Position numbers and translations under genes: made by a program | Assembly: GCA_964485235.1 (NCBI GenBank) | Contig: CAZAIO010000121.1 | Coordinates: 1-7,602 of the forward strand | Length of the DNA: 7,602 nucleotides | Reading direction: 5' to 3' | DNA from: CAZAIO01 sp964485235 | GTDB taxonomy: Bacteria; Chloroflexota; Dehalococcoidia; GIF9; UBA5629 | Notes under the pieces: generated by a model | What the model saw: the letters and a program-made list of their open reading frames with translations, nothing else | What the model was told of the DNA's origin: nothing | Databases searched by the model: none | Part shown: positions 1 to 5,570 of the stretch, piece by piece | Layout of the letters: each line of letters starts with the position of its first letter | Numbering within the stretch: the first letter of the stretch is position 1

Positions 1-1
1 G

Positions 2-88
2 GCACTGGAGCAAAACAAAATTTCTATAACTCCCTATCCTGCCGATAGCGATGTTTCCATCGGGGAAACGTTAAAAAAGTTATTGTAG
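2..88 (+). CDS. C-terminal end of an unidentified protein (partial, cut by window start)
   Basis: Frame 2 is open from the first complete codon to a TAG at 86-88 and encodes 28 residues ending in G-E-T-L-K-K-L-L. The composition (T-P-Y-P-A-D-S-D-V-S-I-G) looks like a real protein tail, and the other two plus frames stop earlier (48 and 35). A 28-codon open stretch can also arise by chance, so the support is modest. The stop lies 74 nt before the thiolase start on the same strand, so it could be the preceding gene of that unit. I do not recognise the family from this fragment. Confidence 0.45.
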   Translation, partial: ALEQNKISITPYPADSDVSIGETLKKLL

Positions 89-162
89 TTCGTACTGTGT
101 TTACATGGTCAGAGACTTTATATTTGGTAGTGTGAAACCATATTAACGAAAGGAGCGATAAT

Positions 163-1452
163 ATGACAGACGTAGCAATAGTGAGCGGTAGCCGTACACC
201 GATCGGTACATTCGGTGCTTCACTAAAAGATGTACCACTAACAACTCTTGGTGCCCTGGTTATAAAAGATTCTCTTAAAAAAGCCGGACTGCGTCCGAAA
301 TCGAGCAAGGAATTGCTGGACTATGCACCGGAAACGTTAAAAGGTACAGGCCTTATCGACCTGGAGAAAAAATATTATGACTGGGATGATTCTCTAAAAG
401 AGGTCCAGGTGGACGAGGTAATCATGGGGAACGTGCTCCAGGCCGGTCAGCGGCAGAATACGGCGAGACAGGCAACGATTTTTGCCGGTATGCCGAAGGA
501 GACCAATGCATTTACTATTAACAAGGTATGTGCATCGGGTCTGAAAGCGATAGCGCTCGGTGCTCAATCAATTATGCTGGGCGATGCCGATGTAGTAGTT
601 GCCGGCGGTATGGAAAACATGAGCAGCGTACCGTACGCACTTCTCCGGGCAAGGTGGGGATTCAGAATGGATATCAGTGGATTTGGCGAAGTCGCAGACC
701 TGATGGTTATGGACGGGCTATTCGAAACATTCTATGGTTATCATATGGGAATGACTGCTGAAAATATTGCTGAAAAATATGGTATTACCAGGCTTGAGCA
801 GGACGAACTGGGCCTGCTGAGCCATCAACGGGCAAGAGCGGCTATAAAAGCCGGCTTCTTCAAGGATGAGATTGTACCGGTCGTCATGCCGCAGAAAAAA
901 GGCGATCCCATTGTTTTTGATACCGATGAGCGGCCGATGGATACCAGCATCGAGAAGATGGGTAAACTTCCAACCGCGTTTAAAAAGGATGGTACGGTGA
1001 CCGCCGGTAACGCTTCCGGTATTAACGACGCAGCGGCTGCAGTTGTCCTGATGTCCGTACAGAAGGCAAAAGAACTGCAACTGGAACCGATGGGCATTAT
1101 CAAGTCATACGCTTCCGGTGCCATCGATCCTGCTTATATGGGACTTGGCCCTATACCGGCTGTGAAAAGGGCGCTGGCAAAAGCCGGTATGACAATGAAA
1201 GACATAAATGTAACCGAGCTTAATGAGGCGTTTGCTTCACAGGCTATTGCCTGCGTGAGAGAACTGGGTATGGATATGGAAACCACTAATCCTGTGGGAA
1301 GCGGTATTTCACTGGGACATCCTATCGGTTGCACGGGCGCACGATTGGTAGTGACCATTCTTCATGAAATGAAGAGGCAGAACCTGAACACCGGGCTGGT
1401 TACCATGTGCATCGGCGGCGGACAGGGTATGGCTATGATAGTCACCCGATAA
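163..1452 (+). CDS. Acetyl-CoA acetyltransferase (thiolase family, 429 aa, with N-terminal-domain insertion)
   Basis: Thiolase joining or cleaving acetyl-CoA/acetoacetyl-CoA (or a longer 3-ketoacyl-CoA) in the cytoplasm. The nucleophile Cys123 lies in N-K-V-C-A-S-G. N354-E-A-F, His386 in G-H-P-I-G and Cys416 in C-I-G-G-G-Q-G complete the family's catalytic set, and the N-terminus reads V-S-G-S-R-T-P-I-G. Biosynthetic thiolases are usually about 390 residues; this one is longer mainly because of an extra, charged, Tyr/Trp-containing segment at about residues 46-80, before V-D-E-V-I-M-G-N. Start: AGGAG at 151-155 is 7 nt from the ATG. The phosphatase-like gene follows after 40 nt without a terminator. 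No convincing promoter is visible in 89-162; an inverted repeat GTTTCC/GGAAAC sits at 53-69. The family is certain. Degradative versus biosynthetic role and chain-length preference cannot be read from the sequence. Confidence 0.95.
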   Translation: MTDVAIVSGSRTPIGTFGASLKDVPLTTLGALVIKDSLKKAGLRPKSSKELLDYAPETLKGTGLIDLEKKYYDWDDSLKEVQVDEVIMGNVLQAGQRQNTARQATIFAGMPKETNAFTINKVCASGLKAIALGAQSIMLGDADVVVAGGMENMSSVPYALLRARWGFRMDISGFGEVADLMVMDGLFETFYGYHMGMTAENIAEKYGITRLEQDELGLLSHQRARAAIKAGFFKDEIVPVVMPQKKGDPIVFDTDERPMDTSIEKMGKLPTAFKKDGTVTAGNASGINDAAAAVVLMSVQKAKELQLEPMGIIKSYASGAIDPAYMGLGPIPAVKRALAKAGMTMKDINVTELNEAFASQAIACVRELGMDMETTNPVGSGISLGHPIGCTGARLVVTILHEMKRQNLNTGLVTMCIGGGQGMAMIVTR

Positions 1453-1487
1453 TTATGGACTATATACGGGAAGCCAATAAAAACGCC

Positions 1488-1491
1488 GGAG
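1488..1491 (+). promoter_or_regulatory. Shine-Dalgarno GGAG that argues for a TTG start of the phosphatase gene
   Basis: GGAG here is only 1 nt from the ATG at 1493, too close for initiation, but 7 nt from the in-frame TTG at 1499. The only other purine-rich stretch nearby is the A-run at about 1479-1483. Confidence 0.5.
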
Positions 1492-1498
1492 CATGCTG

Positions 1499-2119
1499 TT
1501 GATACAGGTCCTTATCATTCGTCACGGTCGAACGGAATGGAACCGTGTTGAAAGGTTTCGCGGCAGGGCAGATATAGACCTGGATGAACTCGGGAAAAAA
1601 CAGGCTGAAGCGACTGCCGGACGAATTGCCGGGTGGGATATCTCGGCGATCTACGGTAGTCCGCTTCGCCGTACAATGACTACTGCCGGTATTCTGGCAG
1701 ACCGCCTTCACCTTACCGCGCAATCTCTCCCCGGCATTGCGGATATAGACTTCGGCAAATGGCAGGGGCTTACCCCTGCTGAAGCCAGGGCAAGAGATGG
1801 GGAGTTGTATTCCCGGTGGCTGAAAAAACCTGATACAGTTACTTTTCCCGGTGGAGAAAGCCTTTCGGAAGTACGTGCGAGAGCAGCTTCTGCCGTAGAT
1901 GAAATAATCAATAGCTGCGAAGAGAAGACCGTCGCCTTTGTGTCGCATAATGTGGTGTGTAAATTGCTGATTTTGCATTTTATTGCTCTGGACAATTCAC
2001 ATTTCTGGCAAATAGGGCAGGAAGTCTCGGCGGTGAACCTGTTCCATATCCGTGACGGGATACCGTCGGCAATGTTGTTGAATGATACATGCCATTTAAA
2101 AGGACTTACAGTCCCGTGA
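1499..2119 (+). CDS. Histidine phosphatase superfamily protein (phosphoglycerate mutase / CobC-like)
   Basis: Cytosolic phosphohydrolase or mutase of the branch-1 histidine phosphatases, 206 aa, close to the usual ~200. Numbered from TTG at 1499, the phospho-acceptor is His9 in R-H-G-R-T-E-W-N. Arg58 lies in S-P-L-R-R-T, and the second catalytic His150 lies in V-S-H-N. F-P-G-G-E-S near 116-121 is the typical late motif. At the usual acid position (E-x-x-x-G-x-W-E-G in PhoE/CobC-type members) it has Asp82 in D-I-D-F-G-K-W-Q-G. I chose TTG because GGAG (1488-1491) is 7 nt away; the ATG at 1493 adds two residues. The gene lies between a thiolase and argC, so context gives no substrate. Alpha-ribazole phosphatase, a broad phosphatase or a cofactor-dependent PGM are all possible; the size and motifs favour a phosphatase over a glycolytic dPGM. 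Confidence 0.88.
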   Translation: MIQVLIIRHGRTEWNRVERFRGRADIDLDELGKKQAEATAGRIAGWDISAIYGSPLRRTMTTAGILADRLHLTAQSLPGIADIDFGKWQGLTPAEARARDGELYSRWLKKPDTVTFPGGESLSEVRARAASAVDEIINSCEEKTVAFVSHNVVCKLLILHFIALDNSHFWQIGQEVSAVNLFHIRDGIPSAMLLNDTCHLKGLTVP

Positions 2120-2145
2120 CTTGTGCGCTATAATTGAGAGAAAAT

Positions 2146-3177
2146 ATGACAAAGATAAAAGCAGGCATAATAAATGTAACCGGCTATGCCGGTATAGAGC
2201 TGGCGAGGTTGCTTTACCGGCATCCCATGGTGGAACTCTGTTCAGTCAGCGGGAGGAGCGCTGCCGGACAGAAGATAGCAGATGTCTTTCCTCATGCAGC
2301 GGATATCCGTCTGTCCATCGATGCTGATGTGAAGGATGTCGATGTGGCGTTCTCTGCAATGCCGCATAAAGCGAGCGCGGAAGTTATTCTGCCTCTTTTT
2401 AAAAAGGGCGTGAAGATAGTGGATATCAGCGCCGATTTCAGGTTGAAAGATGCCGGTGATTATCCGAAATGGTATGATTTTACCCATCCCGCGGCTGACC
2501 TGTTGCAGCAGGCTGTATACGGGCTTCCGGAATTTCACCGTTCTGATATTGCGAATGCTGTTCTTGTAGCCAATCCCGGTTGTTATCCGACGGGCGCGCT
2601 GCTGGCATTAGGACCTGCCGTGAAAGCGGGGATTGTACATCCCGATATTATCATCGATAGCAAGTCGGGTGTTTCCGGTGCCGGAAGGTCTTTAAACCTG
2701 ACGACGCATTTTTGCGAGGCGGTCGACAGTGTAAGCGCATATGCCCTGAAGGGGCACCGCCATTTTCCCGAGATCGTTCAGGAACTGCACGGGCTGAATG
2801 CCGGCCTTGACCTCTCGGTTACATTTTTACCGCACCTGATACCGATGACGCGCGGAATATTAAGTACCTGTTATGCACAGGTAAAAGACGGCGCATTAAA
2901 AAGTGGTGGCGGGGAGTTAATGGAATTGTACCGCGACTTTTATAAGGATGAGCCTTTTGTACGTGTAGTAAGCAGTCCGCCCGGGACAAAACACACATGG
3001 GGAAGCAATCTCTGTCTTATTCACCCATATTTTGACAATGATTCGGGCAGGATTATAATTATCAGCGCTATCGATAATCTGGTCAAGGGTGCTGCTGGAC
3101 AAGCTATTCAAAATATGAATATAATGATGGGCTGGCCTGAAACGACAGGACTTGAGGCCCTGCCAGTATATCCGTAA
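2146..3177 (+). CDS. argC: N-acetyl-gamma-glutamyl-phosphate reductase
   Basis: Third step of arginine synthesis: NADPH-dependent reduction of N-acetylglutamyl-5-phosphate to the semialdehyde, cytoplasmic. Numbered from ATG 2146 (343 aa, normal length), an N-terminal Rossmann fold carries N-V-T-G-Y-A-G-I-E-L (10-19). The usual first Gly of G-x-x-G-x-x-G is Asn here. The nucleophile Cys146 is in N-P-G-C-Y-P-T-G, S-G-V-S-G-A-G-R is near 174-181, and the His-rich G-H-R-H-F-P-E-I (203-210) supplies the active-site base region. The C-terminal V-K-G-A-A-G-Q-A-I-Q-N-M-N is typical of ArgC. An in-frame TTG at 2134 would add four residues. I prefer ATG 2146, preceded by GAGAG (2136-2140). It starts 26 nt after the phosphatase stop, and a tRNA-Glu follows 5 nt after its own stop. 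No argJ, argB or argD is in the window. Confidence 0.95.
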   Translation: MTKIKAGIINVTGYAGIELARLLYRHPMVELCSVSGRSAAGQKIADVFPHAADIRLSIDADVKDVDVAFSAMPHKASAEVILPLFKKGVKIVDISADFRLKDAGDYPKWYDFTHPAADLLQQAVYGLPEFHRSDIANAVLVANPGCYPTGALLALGPAVKAGIVHPDIIIDSKSGVSGAGRSLNLTTHFCEAVDSVSAYALKGHRHFPEIVQELHGLNAGLDLSVTFLPHLIPMTRGILSTCYAQVKDGALKSGGGELMELYRDFYKDEPFVRVVSSPPGTKHTWGSNLCLIHPYFDNDSGRIIIISAIDNLVKGAAGQAIQNMNIMMGWPETTGLEALPVYP

Positions 3178-3182
3178 AGCGT

Positions 3183-3258
3183 GCCCCCATCGTCTAGAGG
3201 CCTAGGACACCAGCCTTTCAAGCTGGCGACAGGGATTCGAATTCCCTTGGGGGTACCA
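3183..3258 (+). tRNA. tRNA-Glu (anticodon UUC)
   Basis: A complete 76-nt cloverleaf with encoded CCA. The acceptor stem is GCCCCCA (3183-3189) with TGGGGGT (3248-3254), so pair 1-72 is a G-U wobble. The D stem is GTC/GAC. The anticodon stem CCAGC/GCTGG (3210-3214/3222-3226) encloses CTTTCAA with TTC at 3217-3219. The T arm is AGGGA-TTCGAAT-TCCCT (3231-3247), the discriminator is A3255 and CCA is 3256-3258. It begins 5 nt after the argC stop and probably shares its transcript. The T-rich DNA downstream has no hairpin. Confidence 0.97.
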
Positions 3259-3321
3259 CCTTTCATCGACACTCCAACCAATCTGCTACTATCTGTTTTT
3301 TACTTTTATTTGCATTTTATC

Positions 3322-3350
3322 TTGTATATTTTTTCTATCCGTTATATAGT
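3322..3350 (+). promoter_or_regulatory. Candidate sigma-70 promoter for the downstream leader RNA
   Basis: A weak -35 TTGTAT (3322-3327) is separated by 17 nt from a good -10 TATAGT (3345-3350), predicting a start near 3357. It lies in AT-rich DNA after the tRNA and before a foldable RNA that ends in a terminator. The -35 matches only 3 of 6 positions, so this is a moderate call. Confidence 0.4.
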
Positions 3351-3356
3351 AGAGAT

Positions 3357-3498
3357 ACTTTCGGAAACAGGTTAGACCATATAGCCGAAACAGAATCAAA
3401 GTTAATTCACAGGGGGGCAAAGAACTTCTGCCTGTATTTGGTCACTTGGGCAGAGGGGAGTCAATAGTGAAACCGACCTGAAAAAGGTCGGTTTTTTT
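3357..3498 (+). ncRNA. Candidate structured leader or small RNA ending in an intrinsic terminator
   Basis: Between a plausible promoter and a strong terminator lies about 140 nt that folds by eye. TTTCGG (3359-3364) can pair with CCGAAA (3385-3390). TTCAC (3406-3410) can pair with GTGAA (3467-3471), enclosing an 8-bp stem CTTCTGCC (3425-3432)/GGCAGAGG (3449-3456). The hairpin-loop segment GGTCACT (3440-3446) can alternatively pair with AGTGAAACC (3466-3474, one bulged A). That would open the TTCAC/GTGAA stem and reach the base of the terminator stem, an arrangement compatible with attenuation. I could not match it to any riboswitch, T-box, SRP, 6S or tmRNA consensus I know. It could be the leader of the zinc-finger gene at 3540 or a free-standing small RNA. 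Confidence 0.35.
3471..3498 (+). terminator. Strong intrinsic (Rho-independent) terminator
   Basis: AACCGACCT (3471-3479) pairs with AGGTCGGTT (3485-3493) around the loop GAAAA, followed by an unbroken T run to 3498. It lies 41 nt upstream of the next start codon, so it ends transcription from the argC-tRNA side or acts as an attenuator of the following gene. Confidence 0.85.
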
Positions 3499-3539
3499 AT
3501 TTACAGCAGATTATATCTTTAACCGGTTGACAGAAGACG

Positions 3540-4217
3540 ATGAACAAAACAAAGAACTGTAATCACAAGGAACACACGGCTGTTACTGTTTGTTCACGAT
3601 GCGGAGCGCATGTTTGCGAGAAGTGCTGGCATCTACGCGACGGTGAATATTTTTGCGGACGCTGCCGGAAAACATCCGGAGTTGTATTTTCCGCAGTGTC
3701 CGTATGTCTGGTCGGACTCATTCTATTCGTCGTTGTTTTTACGGGTGTTGTCCTGTTCGGCAGCAAGTATGCAGCCGGAAAATCCAATACTCATGAGACG
3801 GATATGGATTTCGAATCAGCATGTCTCTGGCTGACTGAAGGCAATTATACTGAACCGCAATCGTCTGCTAGTGCTGTGACCGGTAATAGTCTTTCAAAGA
3901 CTCCCGAGGTAGAATTGGGAAAGACACTGTCAGACGGTACGGTAGTATGTTTGCGGCCGTTCATCAATTTTGCCGAATTACAGGAATTTCTCAAAGAAGA
4001 CCATACTGACGCATGTGTTTATAGCAGGGACTTTGATTGTGATGATTTTGCATTTATGCTTTCGCAACATGCCATAAACAGGGGATATCAGATATTTCCT
4101 TTTGCTGAAGAAAACCATTTGAAGAATGTAGCCCATGTTGCACTGGGCGATTCTATAATAGTGTATACCGTCGAGCCCCAGACCGATGAGGTCCGCTTAT
4201 GGGGTAAAATCGATTGA
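3540..4217 (+). CDS. Zinc-finger, single-TM protein with transglutaminase-like C-terminal domain
   Basis: A 225-aa uncharacterised protein in three parts. Residues 7-42 form a B-box-like zinc finger: C7, H12, then C18-x2-C21, C26-x2-C29 and C39-x2-C42. A hydrophobic helix spans about 47-74. After a Ser/Thr-rich linker, residues ~142-220 form a compact domain with Cys167 in F-D-C-D-D-F-A, His199 in A-H-V-A-L and Glu212 in V-E-P-Q-T-D-E-V. The Cys-His-acid order suits a transglutaminase/papain-like fold. The same domain recurs in the minus-strand protein ending at 4864 (E-F-L, T-D, F-x-C-x-D-F, E-P-Q). Topology is inferred: zinc finger inside, catalytic-like domain outside. ATG 3540 is kept because the Cys/His array begins at once, although no good Shine-Dalgarno is seen. 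It converges on the next gene with a 28-nt gap and no terminator. Substrate unknown. Confidence 0.8.
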   Translation: MNKTKNCNHKEHTAVTVCSRCGAHVCEKCWHLRDGEYFCGRCRKTSGVVFSAVSVCLVGLILFVVVFTGVVLFGSKYAAGKSNTHETDMDFESACLWLTEGNYTEPQSSASAVTGNSLSKTPEVELGKTLSDGTVVCLRPFINFAELQEFLKEDHTDACVYSRDFDCDDFAFMLSQHAINRGYQIFPFAEENHLKNVAHVALGDSIIVYTVEPQTDEVRLWGKID

Positions 4218-4245
4218 TCTGAGCCGAAGAAGGCAGAACCGGTTG

Positions 4246-4575
4246 TCATTGAAGATTGCGCAGCGAAGTAGCGTCCAGTTTATCTTCCAGTAAATATAGC
4301 TTTCCGTCTTCTGTCATCTGTACTATTTCATGTTGCATCAGGAATTGCAGTGCGCGCGGTTTATAGTCTCGCGGTCTCATCATACGTTCGAACATGCCTT
4401 TTTGTTGTAATCCAAGTTCCTCAGCGGACATGGCATTCCTGGACCCGAGTGCATTGTTTTTTCTGAAAATACGAATTACCTGCTTTATCGCACGTCTTAT
4501 CATCATTTGAGGCACGACAAACATAGCCAACAATAAGACGATGATGAGTAAAGCGATCACAACCCAGTCATTCAT
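4246..4575 (-). CDS. Small membrane-anchored hypothetical protein (109 aa)
   Basis: I do not recognise a named family. Residues 4-21 form one strongly hydrophobic helix (N-D-W-V-V-I-A-L-L at its start). A basic stretch follows (R-R-A-I-K-Q-V-I-R-I-F-R-K-N, 27-40), pointing to a cytoplasmic C-terminus by the positive-inside rule. Residues 68-100 (P-R-D-Y-K-P, then a helix and T-E-D-G-K-L-Y-L-L-E) resemble the recognition helix plus wing of a small winged-helix domain; this is a weak inference from pattern only. AAGGAG at 4588-4593 is 12 nt from the ATG, longer than usual. A promoter with an extended -10 lies upstream at 4707-4736. It is convergent with the zinc-finger gene and downstream, on the same strand, of the other transglutaminase-like gene. 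Confidence 0.78.
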   Translation of the reverse strand: MNDWVVIALLIIVLLLAMFVVPQMMIRRAIKQVIRIFRKNNALGSRNAMSAEELGLQQKGMFERMMRPRDYKPRALQFLMQHEIVQMTEDGKLYLLEDKLDATSLRNLQ

Positions 4576-4627
4576 TGTTACACTTGTCTCCTTATGCGTT
4601 TTTGGTTATCCGGGGTAAGGTGATTAT

Positions 4628-4643
4628 TTTGCATATTTGCATA
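4628..4643. repeat. Perfect tandem 8-bp repeat TTTGCATA x2 inside a larger inverted repeat
   Basis: TTTGCATA occurs twice head to tail. The pair lies between GGTGAT (4619-4624) and ATCACC (4649-4654), which can form a stem. It falls in the presumed 5' leader of the minus-strand gene starting at 4575, so it could be an operator or an RNA hairpin. No function is demonstrated. Confidence 0.4.
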
Positions 4644-4706
4644 AAGCTATCACCGTCGCCGTCCGATTTTATTCGAAAATGATAATTTTATTTTAAATGA
4701 CGTGTA

Positions 4707-4736
4707 TTTATAACATATATTCTCTTACCGGCGCAA
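4707..4736 (-). promoter_or_regulatory. Candidate extended -10 promoter for the small membrane protein gene
   Basis: Read on the minus strand, TGTTATAAA (plus 4715-4707) is an extended -10 (TGnTATAAA). An 18-nt spacer separates it from a weak -35 TTGCGC (4736-4731). The predicted leader to the ATG at 4575 is about 125 nt and contains the tandem TTTGCATA repeat. The rest of 4576-4863 holds no open frame that looks coding. Confidence 0.45.
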
Positions 4737-4742
4737 TAGAAC

Positions 4743-4761
4743 AAAACAGGAATACTGTTTT
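4743..4761. terminator. AT-rich inverted repeat, possible weak terminator for the minus-strand gene ending at 4864
   Basis: AAAACAG (4743-4749) and CTGTTTT (4755-4761) form a 7-bp stem with a 5-nt loop. On the minus strand it continues into GTTCT, giving a short T-rich tail. The stem has only two G-C pairs, so it could equally be a regulator-binding palindrome just upstream of the promoter at 4707-4736. Confidence 0.25.
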
Positions 4762-4863
4762 AAATATAATGCCCTGTGGGGTAAAAAATTAAACCGAACG
4801 GAGAATTTCCCGGATAGCGTACCGGATTATTTCTTACTATGGTGTTTAAGTAAGTATCGAGGA

Positions 4864-5445
4864 TTACCAGATAATAACGTATCTCAAAATTGTATCATCC
4901 TGCCCAGGAGGAGAGTATTTATTGATTTTTGAGTAACTCTTTCCCTCTTCCAGCACTACCTCATCGTCATATTGAGGTTCAATGAATATGATACCTTCAT
5001 CTACTGTATCGAAGGCTACAATTGTATGACCTGCTTCAGGGTAATTAATATATACAATTGCGCAGCGAAATCCGATCGCTTCGGCGTTGTTATTCACCTC
5101 GGCAGAAAAATCGGTACAGGTGAACTCGTCATCGATAAATTCCCGGGAATCTGTCGTGTCCGTGGCAAGAAACTCTTTCATTTCCCGGTATGTCGGATTT
5201 ATCAAATTGAAGCCGCGAGGTTTTTCCAGTCCAGATTCGAACCCTGCGTTGTAACCCTCCGTATATCCTGTCTCTTTCCCCTTGTCATATCCTTCGTTAT
5301 ACTTTTCTATATGCCCTGTGGTGTAACCGGTTTCATAGCCCTGTTTTATTCCCGTCTTGTAGCTGAGATAAGCCGAGAGGCTGCAAAACACTATAAGCAT
5401 ACATACTATTATCAGTATATCCGTTAATCTGTACCTGTTACCCAT
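4864..5445 (-). CDS. Membrane-anchored protein with GX3 tetrad repeat and transglutaminase-like domain
   Basis: A 193-aa uncharacterised protein, numbered from ATG 5445. A signal-anchor helix covers about 10-27. Residues 32-75 are eleven consecutive four-residue units, ten beginning with Gly and most with an aromatic second (G-Y-E-T, G-Y-T-T, G-Y-D-K, G-F-E-S). This resembles the deca-GX3 motif named for Yae1/Lto1. The C-terminal domain carries E-F-L-A-T-D-T-T-D, Cys110 in F-T-C-T-D-F-S, His140 in G-H-T-I-V-A-F-D and Glu156 in I-E-P-Q-Y-D-D-E-V, and ends V-I-I-W. These match, in order and spacing, the domain of the plus-strand protein at 3540-4217. I infer a cysteine-dependent transglutaminase/papain-like fold outside the membrane; activity is unproven. 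ATG 5445 is preferred over ATG 5460 because GGAGG is 8 nt upstream of it. It lies 125 nt downstream of the coiled-coil gene on the same strand. Confidence 0.82.
   Translation of the reverse strand: MGNRYRLTDILIIVCMLIVFCSLSAYLSYKTGIKQGYETGYTTGHIEKYNEGYDKGKETGYTEGYNAGFESGLEKPRGFNLINPTYREMKEFLATDTTDSREFIDDEFTCTDFSAEVNNNAEAIGFRCAIVYINYPEAGHTIVAFDTVDEGIIFIEPQYDDEVVLEEGKSYSKINKYSPPGQDDTILRYVIIW
5221..5352 (-). repeat. Coding tetrapeptide repeat (GX3)11 of the membrane protein
   Basis: Eleven in-frame 12-bp units encode Gly-x-x-x tetrads, with a single Lys replacing Gly in the fifth unit. The DNA units differ in codon choice, so the periodicity is preserved at protein level rather than being a recent DNA expansion. 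Confidence 0.8.
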
Positions 5446-5453
5446 ATAATAGA

Positions 5454-5458
5454 CCTCC
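5454..5458 (-). promoter_or_regulatory. Shine-Dalgarno GGAGG deciding the start of the GX3/transglutaminase-like gene
   Basis: GGAGG (minus strand) lies 8 nt from the ATG at 5445. It overlaps the in-frame ATG at 5460, which has no ribosome-binding site of its own, so the shorter protein is favoured. The rest of 5459-5570 shows no convincing open frame. Confidence 0.7.
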
Positions 5459-5570
5459 ATCTACAGCACAGGGGGCCGGCCTTGCATACACGACATAAGG
5501 TACAAAATGAGAATACATCGAATAAATCGCATCATAGAAAGAAAATCGAAGGTAAGGTAAGCTGCTCTCA

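Noticed and set aside
53..69. Inverted repeat GTTTCC/GGAAAC as a terminator of the upstream gene
   Set aside because: It lies inside the open frame ending at 88 and is not followed by a T run on either strand.
100..124. TTTACA and TATATT as a promoter for the thiolase gene
   Set aside because: The spacer is only 13 nt; no other combination gives 16-18 nt with acceptable elements.
3181..3375. Open reading frame across the tRNA and the following AT-rich DNA
   Set aside because: Its first third is the tRNA-Glu gene and the rest translates to a Phe/Tyr/Ile-rich string typical of AT-rich noncoding DNA.
3406..3471. Cyclic-di-GMP (GEMM) riboswitch, suggested by CACAGGGGGGCAAAG
   Set aside because: The GAAA tetraloop, its receptor and the second conserved block are missing; only a short purine-rich string resembles it.
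3183..3540. tRNA-Glu as an integration (att) site for a mobile element
   Set aside because: No copy of the tRNA 3' end (T arm through CCA) recurs in the window, and no integrase or phage gene is present.
5228..5245. T-arm-like GGTTCGAATC on the minus strand
   Set aside because: It lies inside the GX3 repeat coding region and the flanks do not form a T stem or the rest of a tRNA.
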